Shown one piece after another: positions 52,667-60,872 of a DNA stretch of 64,000 nucleotides (position 1 is the first letter of the stretch; every line of letters starts with the position of its first letter). Source of the stretch: Actinomycetota bacterium (GTDB taxonomy: Bacteria; Actinomycetota; Actinomycetes; Actinomycetales; Dermatophilaceae); assembly GCA_020160805.1 (NCBI GenBank), contig JAIUPO010000019.1, positions 31,314 through 95,313 on the forward strand, given 5' to 3'. The position numbers and the translations under genes were made by a program. Under the pieces are notes generated by a model, which saw only the letters and a program-made list of their open reading frames with translations, was not told the origin of the DNA and made no database searches.

Positions 52667-52765
52667 GTGACGGTTTCGATGCGCGTGATGATCGCGAGGG
52701 ATGGCTACAAGCACCTCCTGCGCACGGTCGCGGCCAAGGACGACGACCGCGAGCCAACCCCGTAG
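52667..52765 (+). pseudogene. relic of a TraA/TrwC relaxase N-terminus
   Basis: GTG 52667 begins MTVSMRVMIARDGYKHLLRT, close to the start of the full relaxase at 55863 (MTISIRVMTAGDGYRYLLNA). The match runs about 30 codons (to DDDRE) and then a stop (TAG) ends it. The rest of the roughly 3.5-kb gene is absent. It shows that a second, related relaxase gene was once here or that the element has recombined at this point. Confidence 0.65.
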
Positions 52766-52854
52766 GGCCGGCAAAGTAGTTGCGTTTCGATCGGGTAGTT
52801 TCTGCGGTTCCCAGATTACGGGCTTAAGGGTCGTTCGTGCTGTCCGCACAGGCC

Positions 52855-53161
52855 TCAGTCAACCTGCGTCTCGATGCAGTAGCGTCGCAGTTCTGCGATC
52901 ATCGCGGTCTTGGGGGTGCTGACGAAGCGGAACGCATGGCTGAAACGGACGCGCATTCCTCCAGCCTCGAGGTAGCCGTCGCAGGAAGCGCGTCGTCCGT
53001 GGGTGACGACAGAAATGACCTCCACCCGCTCGGGAGAACGGCGGGCGCACCTCTCGGGCTGCACTGGGGCCGCTGTGTGTGGATTTCTCGATGAGCGTCC
53101 AGCTCATGTCATCGGCAAGCCACTCGGAGAGGGCCTCCAGCTCTCCCTTGGCCCGGTTCAC
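52855..53161 (-). pseudogene. frameshifted plasmid gene
   Basis: Two minus-strand frames fit end to end: an N-terminal part (NRAKGELEALSEWLADDMSW, from about 53158) and a C-terminal part (YLEAGGMRVRFSHAFRF, VSTPKTAMIAELRRYCIETQ) that stops at 52855. The switch lies near 53030-53060, where the first frame becomes unlike protein. The C-terminal part has the regular look of a conserved small plasmid protein, whose function I do not know. A single-base change would explain the break. Confidence 0.4.
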
Positions 53162-53388
53162 AACGAAGTCTCCGTCAACGCACTTCCGTGAAGACTCATG
53201 GTGCTATGGCTCGATCCGATGCGCCCGGCCTTTCTCCGCGATCGGCACGCACATTTCGATGGGTCTATCAGGCTCCCAGCTGACCTGTCCTTGGTAGATG
53301 ATGCCGAGTTTCCCGGTGGCGCCGTCTCGCTAGTCGGCCATGGCGAAGCAGTGTCGCCGCCGTGTTGCTCCTGCTCACGTCTCACAAC

Positions 53389-54612
53389 TCACATCGAGTC
53401 GCCGCTCGCCCATGAGCCGAACTTCGGGGACGCTGCTGTACCACGCATGATGAGAATCACGCAGGGCACGTAGAGTGCTGCGGCGCAGAGCCAGAGGAAG
53501 CCGTCGGCGTTGATGTAAGTGAGCGCGAAGATCGTTGTGAAAGCGACCGGTCCGAAGATCGATGTGACGCTGTTGATGCTGGCGAGCACACCCTGGAGGC
53601 GCCCTTGGTGCTGTTCATCGACGCGCTGGGAGAGAAGGGTTTGCAGAGCGGGGAGGCCGATGCCACCGATCCCCAGTGCCGCCAAGATAGGCGCCATGGA
53701 AAATGCGTCAGTGACAATCGCCAGGCCTACGAGACCCAAGGCGTCGGTAACACACCCGATGATGACTGTTTTTGCCTCACCGATCCACTCCACGATGCGG
53801 CCAGTAAGGAGGGCCTGCACGAGAACCTGTACGATCCCGAAGACGGACAGGGAGATTCCAACTTCGACGGGACTCCAGTCGAGGCGGTGTTCAGTAAACA
53901 GCACCCAGGTCGCACCTGGAGCCTGCCCAATGAATTGAACAAGGCCGAATGCGACTAATAGGAAGGTAATCCCAGGCACCGCGCTGAGGCCGGGGCGACC
54001 ACGATGCTGAGCGAGCGACGCAGAGCGCGCAGGGGAATCAGGACGGGTCTCGCGTAACAAGATAAAGGTGAGTGCCAGATTGCTCGCTGAGAGAAGAGCA
54101 GCGAGCAAAAACGGCAGATGTGGCGAGATGGCACCGAACAGTCCACCCATGGCTGGCCCCGCGATCATTCCGCCGCCATAGCAGGCACTGAGTAAACCGA
54201 AACGCTTGGCGCGCTGGTGGGGTGGCGTGATGTCGGCGATCACGGTGGCGGTGACCGCATTGGTCGCTCCGGTTATCCCAGCCACTGCACGGGCGATATA
54301 GAACACCGACAGAGCGGATGTCGTGGCGAGCACGAGATAGTCGACGGTCGCACCGGCCAGGGAAACAAGCAGCACCCGGCGGCGGCCGAATCGGTCCGAC
54401 AGTGTTCCCAGTACGGGGGCAAAGATGAACTGCATTACCGCGTAGAGCGCGATCAGCACTCCGACGTTCAGCGGAACCGCATCAGCGGTGACCCCTGCCT
54501 CGTGTAGCAGTGCGGGGAGAATCGGCATCACCAGGCCCATGCCGGCGGCGTCGAGGCTAGCCGTGATGAGGACCGTGGCCAACGAGCCACGAGCGGAAGT
54601 GAGAGATGACAC
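53389..54612 (-). CDS. tetA: tetracycline efflux MFS protein (TetA type)
   Basis: 407 residues, twelve helices. Start of the fold: LATVLITASLDAAGMGLVMP; motif A of the transporter in GTLSDRFGRRRVLLVSLAGA; motif C-like GYGGGMIAGPAMGGLFGAIS. It is of the TetA group 1 (12-helix drug/H+ antiporters) and resembles actinobacterial Tet(Z)/Tet(33) proteins; which one needs alignment. GTG 54612 is chosen because the alternative ATG 54648 would read through the operator. Divergent from tetR; tet(33) is known next to IS6100, whose end lies at the window edge. Confidence 0.88.
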   Translation of the reverse strand: MSSLTSARGSLATVLITASLDAAGMGLVMPILPALLHEAGVTADAVPLNVGVLIALYAVMQFIFAPVLGTLSDRFGRRRVLLVSLAGATVDYLVLATTSALSVFYIARAVAGITGATNAVTATVIADITPPHQRAKRFGLLSACYGGGMIAGPAMGGLFGAISPHLPFLLAALLSASNLALTFILLRETRPDSPARSASLAQHRGRPGLSAVPGITFLLVAFGLVQFIGQAPGATWVLFTEHRLDWSPVEVGISLSVFGIVQVLVQALLTGRIVEWIGEAKTVIIGCVTDALGLVGLAIVTDAFSMAPILAALGIGGIGLPALQTLLSQRVDEQHQGRLQGVLASINSVTSIFGPVAFTTIFALTYINADGFLWLCAAALYVPCVILIMRGTAASPKFGSWASGDSM

Positions 54613-54613
54613 C

Positions 54614-54641
54614 TTATCAACGATAAAGTTATCGATGATAA
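54614..54641. promoter_or_regulatory. two tet-operator-like dyads between tetA and tetR
   Basis: TTATC-AAC-GATAA (54614-54626) and TTATC-GAT-GATAA (54629-54641), same arms, centres 15 bases apart. They fill the space between the divergent starts (54612 and 54651), so TetR binding would shut both promoters until tetracycline releases it. Confidence 0.85.
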
Positions 54642-54650
54642 AGTGCAAGC

Positions 54651-55220
54651 ATGGCTCAGAAACAAGCGCGACTCGATCGTGCAGCAGTCTTGCGCGGTGC
54701 GAGGCATGTGCTCAATAACACGGGGATCGACGGTTTCACCACGCGGGCGCTGGCTGCGCATCTGCGGGTGCAGCAGCCAGCGCTCTACTGGCACTTTCGG
54801 ACAAAGGGCCACCTGCTCGGATCGCTCGCAGCTGATGTGCTTGATCGCGAACACCACGCCTCACTCCCAGAGTCAGGGGAGCGCTGGGACGACTTTCTCC
54901 TGCGCAACGCGCGGAGCTTCCGGACAGCGCTTCTGGCAGTCCGGGATGGAGCACGGCTGCACGCAGAGTTTCACCGTCAAAAGAGTGACCAGATGCCAGC
55001 GGGCTCGGATGCCCCCGAAAGTCAGATCGAGTTTCTCGTGTCCGAAGGATTCGCTGAGGTCTCTGCGGTCCGAGCTCTCATGGCTATCAGCCGCTATACG
55101 GTCGGTTTCGTACTAGAAGAACAAACAGCGCTCGACAACGGATGTGAGCCTGTCGATCAAGACCTAGATTTCGAGTTCGGGTTAGTTGCAATGGTTGAAG
55201 GGCTGGCATCAAAGCGATGA
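54651..55220 (+). CDS. tetR: TetR-type tetracycline repressor
   Basis: 189 residues. Helix-turn-helix (about 10-50): DRAAVLRGARHVLNNTGIDG, FTTRALAAHLRVQQPALYWH, FRTKGHLLGSLA, the TetR class signature (VQQPALYWHF). The C-terminal part is the drug-binding and dimer domain (ISRYTVGFVLEEQTA is typical of TetR proper). ATG 54651 directly follows the operators. Divergently placed to tetA. Confidence 0.92.
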   Translation: MAQKQARLDRAAVLRGARHVLNNTGIDGFTTRALAAHLRVQQPALYWHFRTKGHLLGSLAADVLDREHHASLPESGERWDDFLLRNARSFRTALLAVRDGARLHAEFHRQKSDQMPAGSDAPESQIEFLVSEGFAEVSAVRALMAISRYTVGFVLEEQTALDNGCEPVDQDLDFEFGLVAMVEGLASKR

Positions 55221-55289
55221 GGGATGCTCGCGCTTTGGGTCTCTGCGTCAGTAAGGTCAATCCTTTCCCGCTCCCGCAGCAGCTCCTCC

Positions 55290-55467
55290 GCGATACTGAC
55301 GTTTTGCTCATGGCTACGGAGCTCACTAACGAGCAAATCAGGGACCGTATGCATGTCGCGTCGCGATCGCGGAACGGCACATCAGCAGCATCTTCACCAT
55401 GCTCGACCTTAACGAGCGCACAGGAAACAAGCGCGTCATCGCCGTCCTCGAGTACCTCAAGAACTAA
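55290..55467 (+). pseudogene. frameshifted LuxR-type regulator C-terminus
   Basis: Two frames together make a LuxR-like DNA-binding end: ATELTNEQIRDRMHVA in one frame, then in another ERHISSIFTMLDLNERTGNK and VIAVLEYLKN before the stop at 55465-55467. The break is near 55360. This matches the helix-turn-helix of NarL/FixJ regulators (LTNEQI...HVA...HISSIF). The receiver part is absent, so it is a non-functional relic. Confidence 0.6.
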
Positions 55468-55567
55468 GCGTCGAGTGCGTGACCGGCGCGATGACCATAG
55501 GTAACGGCGGTTTAGCATCGGTGCCGCATCTTGACACGACTCAATCCGCGACAGCTAACCTCCGCAT

Positions 55568-55768
55568 ATGGAGTTCGACGGAATGGAGATCCCCGACGAT
55601 ATCGAGGTCACGGTCTGGGGGAGCAACGAGCACCGGCTCTGTAACGTCTGCCGCGCAGAATGCGACCCCGAGCCGAGCGGCGCCGACGGGTACGGCGTGT
55701 GAATCGTCTACGTCTGCCGCGACCACGGAGTCCAATCCGTCGTGGACCCATTCGAGCATCTCCGTTGA
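55568..55768 (+). pseudogene. plasmid gene with in-frame TGA (67 codons)
   Basis: ATG 55568 opens a frame reading MEFDGMEIPDDIEVTVWG, then a zinc-type CNVCRAEC, then at codon 45 a TGA (55700-55702), and in the same frame IVYVCRDHGVQSVVDPFEHL up to the stop at 55766. The protein-like character continues past the TGA and the Cys/His spacing (CxxC..C..H) makes one zinc site, so the TGA most likely replaced a TGG (Trp). It lies 95 bases before traA, where such small genes are common in related plasmids. Confidence 0.55.
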
Positions 55769-55862
55769 AGCGCGCTCTTCGCTATCTCCCTGCATTGACG
55801 CAAACATCGCGCTCTCCGCCTTCCGAGGGTAGATCCCAAGATCTGCGGCGCACCTGCCCAGT

Positions 55863-58800
55863 GTGACGATCTCGATCAGGGTCATGACCGCTGGGGACGG
55901 GTACCGGTACCTGCTGAACGCAGTTGTCGCTGGCGACGGGGATCGCGATGCGTCGTCAGCGCTGACAAGGTACTACCTTGAAGCAGGAACGCCTCCCGGC
56001 ATCTGGCTCGGGGCCGGCCTCCCAGGACTCGCCGGAGAGATCGCCGTCGGTGCCTCGGTGAGCGAGGAGCAGTTACGGCGCCTCATGGGGCACGGGCAGG
56101 ATCCGAACAGCGGCGAGCAACTGGGGCGTCCGTACCGAAAGTTTGCCACCGCGGGCGAGCGGACGCAGCGCCGCCTCGATCAGCTCCCGAAGTCCCTTAC
56201 CGCAGGTGAGCGTACCGCGCAGCAAGCGCTGATCGAGGCGGAGGAAGCACAGAAGCCAACGAATGCGCCGGTCGCAGGGTTCGATCTCACGTTCTCGGTC
56301 CCGAAGTCCGTCTCGACCCTCTGGGCAGTTGCCGACGGCGGCACGCAAGCACTCATTGCCCAAGCTCACCACGCAGCGATCCGAGACATGATCGCCCTAC
56401 TCGAGCGCGACGTCGCGATGACCAGGGTCGGCGCGAAAGGGGCGCGTGGCGCCGTCGCGCAAGTCGACGTGCGGGGTGTGATTGCGACTGCCTACGATCA
56501 TTACGATTCTCGGGCCGCGGATCCACAACTCCACACGCACATTGTCGTCGCCAACCGCGTGCAAGCAGCTCATGACGGGAAGTGGCGCACGCTCGATTCT
56601 CGCGCTATCCACGCCGCCGTCACCGGCCTATCGGAGCATTACAACGCGGTCCTCTCGGACCATCTCACTCAGATCCTCGGCGTCGGGTGGGAAGCCCGTG
56701 AGCGCGGTGCGGGGCGCTCCACGGCGTGGGAGATCGTTGGCGTGCCGCAGGAGCTGATGGACGAGTTCTCTTCCCGTACTCGCGATATCGAGCAGGTCAA
56801 AGACCGGCTGGTCGACGACTACGTCTCGAAGCACGGGAGGCAGCCGTCCCCGAAGCTGGTGTGGCAGTTCCGGCAGCAGGCCACGCTCGAGACTCGGCCC
56901 CCGAAGCAGCAGCACTCTCTCAGCGATCTCACCTCCCAGTGGCGAGAACGCGCGACCGCGTTGCTGGGTGAGGACGCGCCAACCTGGGCGTCGGCACTGC
57001 TCGCCGGTAGTGAGCACGAACCGTTGCTGCGGGCAGACGATATCCCGTTGGAGGATCTCGAGGAGGTCGCCGAGGTCGTGGTGCAGCAGGTCGGTGACCG
57101 GCGAGCGACGTGGAAACGGTGGAACCTCCACGCGGAGGCCGTGCGACAGACGATGGCTCTCCGCTTCGCGTCCGCGAACGACCGGGACGTCATCACCCAG
57201 CAGATCGTCGATGCCGCAGAACGGGTCTCGCTGCGCCTCACTCCGCCCGAGCTCGCGAAGAGCCCCTCGCTGTTTCGTCGCGCGGACGGGTCGAGCGTGT
57301 TCCGACCCAAAGCCGGAACGGTGTTCTCCTCCGAGCAGGTGCTCGCGGCAGAAGACCGACTCCTTGGCGCGTCGAATGATCGGTCGGCGCCGACCGTACC
57401 GCTGGCATGGATCGAGGACGCTGCCAGAACGAAGAACCGCGACGGGCACACCCTGTCGGTGGACCAGGAGCAGGCGATCGCGAAGATCGGCGTCTCCGGC
57501 CGCGTCCTCGACGTACTCGTCGGCCCCGCAGGGACTGGGAAGACCACAACGATGCGTGCCCTGCGCCGAGCCTGGGAGCGACGCTACGGGCCAGGCTCGG
57601 TGACCGGGCTCGCGCCCTCGGCCGCTGCCGCCGACGTCCTCGCCGGGGATCTGGAGATCGGGACGGAGAACACGGCGAAGTGGCTGCATGAGCATCGCCT
57701 CGGGAAATGGAACCTCACGCGCGGACAGCTCGTCATCATCGACGAAGCCTCCTTGGGTGGCACGTTCGCGCTCGATGCCATCACCAGTCACGCCCAGCAG
57801 GTCGGCGCGAAAGTGCTGCTCGTGGGCGATTGGGCGCAACTCGCAGCGGTGGACGCGGGCGGCGCGTTCGGGATGCTCGTGCGTGACCGCGGCGACGCCC
57901 CGGAACTGGTCGATGTGCGTCGCTTCCGAAACGACTGGGAGAAGCAGGCGTCCCTGCAGTTGCGGATCGGCGACACCGACGTCATCGATACCTACATTGC
58001 GCACCAGCGCGTCACGCCGGGCGGATATGACGAGATTCTCGAAGCCGCCTACCAAGCCTGGCGCACAGACCTCGCAGCGGGAAAGAGCACGGTGCTGATC
58101 GCGGAAACCCTCGACACGGTCTCTGCGCTCAACACCCGCGCCCGCACCGACCGAATCCTCCAGGGCGACGTCGCTGTGGACGGCGTCAAACTCCATGACG
58201 GCAACGAAGTTTCCCGCGGAGATCTCATCATCACCCGCGAGAACAATCGGCGCCTCTCGCTCGGGCGAAGCTGGGTGAAAAACGGCGACCGCTGGCACGT
58301 CGCCCATGCGAACGACGACGGATCCCTCACCGTGCGGCGGGCAGGATCGAAGCGGCGCACCACGATCACGCTGCCCGTGAGCTACGTCGCCGAGCACGTC
58401 GACCTCGGCTACGCCGTCACCGCGCACCGTGCCCAAGGGGCCACCGTCGACACCGCACACGCGGTCGTCCACTCACCGGAAGTGACCCGAGAATCCCTCT
58501 ACGTCGCGATGACCCGCGGCCGCGAATCCAACCGCGTCTACGTCGCCACCGACGAGCATCACCTCGAGGAGCATCAGCACCGTGAGGACCTGCAGAACAC
58601 CGCCCGGAGCATCCTCTACGGGATCCTGCAGCACCCTGGCGCAGAGCTCTCCGCACACGACACGATCACCGTGGAGCAGGACTTCTGGGGCTCACTCGAG
58701 CAACTCGCGGCCGAGTACGACACCATCGCACAAGTCGCCGGACAGGAACGCTGGATCGCCCTCCTGCACGCCGGAGGCCTCACGGCGGAGACGATCGACG

Positions 58801-59378
58801 AGCTCGTCGAGACAGACGCCTTCGGGATCCTCACCACCGAGCTGCGCAGGCTCGAAGCCGACGGGCACGACATCGACAGTCTTCTCCCGCGCATCATCCA
58901 GGTTGGAGGACTGGACGAGGTGCAGGATCTCGGGTCGCTGCTGCGTTACAGGCTCCAGCGCATCACGGCGGCCTACCAGCCTGCTCCGCAGCGGACCGCC
59001 AGGATGATCGCCGGCCTGGTCCCGCGCGCGACCGGGATCACCGATCCCGCGATGAGGCAAGCCCTCGACGAGCGGGAGCAGCTCATGGAGCAGCGCATCG
59101 ATGCCCTGGTCGAGAAGCTCCTCAAGCAGCCAGAGCCCTGGTTGACGGGACTCGACGAGACCGCTCCCGCAGAGGGTGAGGCTGCGGCACGGGCGGTCAT
59201 TGCGTACCGCGACCGGTGGGGCGTCACCTCGAGCAGCCCACTCGGAGCGGTGCCCGGCGACGATGCTCAGCGCGTCGACTACGAACGCGCCCAGGGCGTG
59301 CTCGTGAGCCTTCAGCAGACCGAGCACTCCCCGGAGGAAGTGCGGTCCAGACGGAGTCAGAGGCGGTCGATTTCCTGA
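55863..59378 (+). CDS. traA: MobF-type relaxase-helicase (TrwC/TraA)
   Basis: 1171 residues. N-terminal relaxase (about 1-330): PVAGFDLTFSVPKSVSTLWA and the metal site HTHIVVANR (His residues about 222-226). Helicase region: Walker A GPAGTGKTTTMRAL (about 553), Walker B LVIIDEAS (about 623), and YAVTAHRAQGATVDTAHAVV plus ESLYVAMTRGRE near 900. C-terminal 270 residues are helical. It nicks oriT and unwinds the strand during conjugative transfer. Start GTG 55863. Its C-terminus is short of clear motifs and ends in a basic tail (RSRRSQRRS), maybe altered at the 3' end. No T4SS genes are in the window. Confidence 0.93.
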   Translation: MTISIRVMTAGDGYRYLLNAVVAGDGDRDASSALTRYYLEAGTPPGIWLGAGLPGLAGEIAVGASVSEEQLRRLMGHGQDPNSGEQLGRPYRKFATAGERTQRRLDQLPKSLTAGERTAQQALIEAEEAQKPTNAPVAGFDLTFSVPKSVSTLWAVADGGTQALIAQAHHAAIRDMIALLERDVAMTRVGAKGARGAVAQVDVRGVIATAYDHYDSRAADPQLHTHIVVANRVQAAHDGKWRTLDSRAIHAAVTGLSEHYNAVLSDHLTQILGVGWEARERGAGRSTAWEIVGVPQELMDEFSSRTRDIEQVKDRLVDDYVSKHGRQPSPKLVWQFRQQATLETRPPKQQHSLSDLTSQWRERATALLGEDAPTWASALLAGSEHEPLLRADDIPLEDLEEVAEVVVQQVGDRRATWKRWNLHAEAVRQTMALRFASANDRDVITQQIVDAAERVSLRLTPPELAKSPSLFRRADGSSVFRPKAGTVFSSEQVLAAEDRLLGASNDRSAPTVPLAWIEDAARTKNRDGHTLSVDQEQAIAKIGVSGRVLDVLVGPAGTGKTTTMRALRRAWERRYGPGSVTGLAPSAAAADVLAGDLEIGTENTAKWLHEHRLGKWNLTRGQLVIIDEASLGGTFALDAITSHAQQVGAKVLLVGDWAQLAAVDAGGAFGMLVRDRGDAPELVDVRRFRNDWEKQASLQLRIGDTDVIDTYIAHQRVTPGGYDEILEAAYQAWRTDLAAGKSTVLIAETLDTVSALNTRARTDRILQGDVAVDGVKLHDGNEVSRGDLIITRENNRRLSLGRSWVKNGDRWHVAHANDDGSLTVRRAGSKRRTTITLPVSYVAEHVDLGYAVTAHRAQGATVDTAHAVVHSPEVTRESLYVAMTRGRESNRVYVATDEHHLEEHQHREDLQNTARSILYGILQHPGAELSAHDTITVEQDFWGSLEQLAAEYDTIAQVAGQERWIALLHAGGLTAETIDELVETDAFGILTTELRRLEADGHDIDSLLPRIIQVGGLDEVQDLGSLLRYRLQRITAAYQPAPQRTARMIAGLVPRATGITDPAMRQALDEREQLMEQRIDALVEKLLKQPEPWLTGLDETAPAEGEAAARAVIAYRDRWGVTSSSPLGAVPGDDAQRVDYERAQGVLVSLQQTEHSPEEVRSRRSQRRSIS

Positions 59379-59403
59379 TGTATGCGGCCGATATTCTTAG
59401 TGC

Positions 59404-60351
59404 ATGACGCCAACGAACCGCGCGCGGATCTCTCGCCAGACGCGCTCAAACGTGTTCGATTGGCTCTCGCTTTCCGAGTACGACTGGTCGGGGCGGCTGC
59501 AGCATCCGCAGTTCCTCGCCCGGCTCTACGACTTGGAGGAGCTGCCGAGCAGAGACCACAGGTACCGCACTGCCAGCGGCGACATCTACCAGCACATGGT
59601 GAACAACTGGGACTGGGAGGATGACTGGGTCTTCAACGACGACCGTTTCCAGCTTCGTAACGGCAGCGACGAGACGTTCCTCAACTTCTTAGCCGAGACA
59701 GTCCATCCCATTGTCCGCGACGATCCAGACGCCGCTGCCGCGATGGTCGCTGCCTACAATGACACCCTCCGCCGAGATGGGTATGAGCTCATCGAGACAG
59801 ACCGTTTCGGAGATCGCATCATCTATGGCTGGCGTCAGATTTCCGCGTATTACGCCCCAACCGAGCTAACGCTCGCCAAGACGCCCGACCTCACCGAGAA
59901 CTCTGTGCTGCGCCGTCACCTCGATCTAATCAACCGCGACCTCAGCTCAGATCCCGCTGCGGCGATCTCCTCCTGCAAGAACCTCCTCGAGAGCCAGTGC
60001 AAGATCGTGCTCACGGATCTGGATATCGAGTTCTCCGAACGAGACGAGCTCCCGGCTCTTTTCGCAAGCACCGCATCGGCACTCGCGATCAATGCCGACG
60101 CGGTAGACGGCAGCAAGCGCGGCAGCGACGCCCTCCGCAAAGCGATGCGCGCCCTCTCCACTCTCGTGCAGTCCGTCGCGGAGGCACGCAACTCAATCGG
60201 CGACGGGCATGGCTCCGTCAACGAGAGCCCCGCGACTCCACGACATGCACGCCTCGTGTTCAACTCGACTGTTGCAGTCGCGCAGTTCATCGCCGACACC
60301 TGGCACGAAACCTCCCATGAGCAAAAGGCTGCGCTGGGCTCCTCCTTCTGA
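59404..60351 (+). CDS. abortive-infection-like protein (AbiJ N-terminal / Abi C-terminal type)
   Basis: 315 residues, soluble. N-terminal half: SLSEYDWSGRLQHPQFLARL, a segment similar to the AbiJ N-terminal domains. C-terminal half (about 175-310): LIETDRFGDRIIYGWRQIS then DPAAAISSCKNLLESQCKIV and LVQSVAEARNSIGDGHG, matching the abortive infection C-terminal family. Such proteins are linked to phage defence by cell shutdown; the mechanism is not shown here. A TATTCT lies six bases before ATG 59404, so the mRNA may be leaderless. It sits on the transfer module as cargo. Confidence 0.75.
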   Translation: MTPTNRARISRQTRSNVFDWLSLSEYDWSGRLQHPQFLARLYDLEELPSRDHRYRTASGDIYQHMVNNWDWEDDWVFNDDRFQLRNGSDETFLNFLAETVHPIVRDDPDAAAAMVAAYNDTLRRDGYELIETDRFGDRIIYGWRQISAYYAPTELTLAKTPDLTENSVLRRHLDLINRDLSSDPAAAISSCKNLLESQCKIVLTDLDIEFSERDELPALFASTASALAINADAVDGSKRGSDALRKAMRALSTLVQSVAEARNSIGDGHGSVNESPATPRHARLVFNSTVAVAQFIADTWHETSHEQKAALGSSF

Positions 60352-60872
60352 CGCTTCTCCACTCCAATCCGCAAGCGGAACTCCACCGCTCTTCCGCACT
60401 CCAACCGAGCAGCGTAGACTGCGAAATGGCAGGACAGACCACGCGCGAAGCCTGACGTCGGGCGGAGCAGACCGCCCCAAGAAGCCTCGGGGCACTCACC
60501 ACACAGGACCAGCCACATCGAAGTGCTCCCGTGTGAAAAGTGAGGCCATCATGAATCTCATGCAGCGTCTGTGGAACGCCAGCGTCCGCACCCGCATCTT
60601 CCTGCGCCGCCGCAGCCGTACTTGTCATGCTGACACCTATCGAGGACAGCAGACACTGACCCAGTGCGCTCCGGTGGCCACCACTTCGTGCCACCGGAGC
60701 GCGCTGACCGCGGCGGCATGCCCGGGCGCATGTCGTGCCCTGGGTTCGGTTCCGTGGTGAGGACGAGCCGCGGGCGCGGGCATCTGTTGCTGGACATCCA
60801 GCAGGCCGACGGCCAGACCATCCTGGTGTAACTGAACGCGAGCATGGCTGGGCAGATCGTGGTGGTCGCCGG
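60352..60872. other. gap with a short remnant of a plasmid membrane gene
   Basis: About 520 bases. At 60551-60640 the plus strand reads MNLMQRLWNASVRTRIFLRR, which I know as the start of a plasmid-borne actinobacterial membrane protein that normally continues with membrane helices; here the match ends after about 25 codons. The rest shows nothing I can support. Confidence 0.35.

Noticed and set aside
53198..53388. Possible coding remnant after the frameshifted plasmid gene
   Set aside because: Neither strand gives a protein-like segment longer than about 20 residues that I could connect to a family.
54613..54648. ATG 54648 as tetA start
   Set aside because: The added residues are encoded by the operator dyads themselves; GTG 54612 matches the usual TetA start.
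55700..55702. TGA as selenocysteine codon
   Set aside because: No SECIS-like hairpin directly after it and no selenoprotein family resemblance; a Trp to stop mutation is simpler.
56628..58472. 614-codon minus-strand frame inside traA
   Set aside because: Antisense to the relaxase-helicase with all its motifs; no domain seen in the mirror frame.
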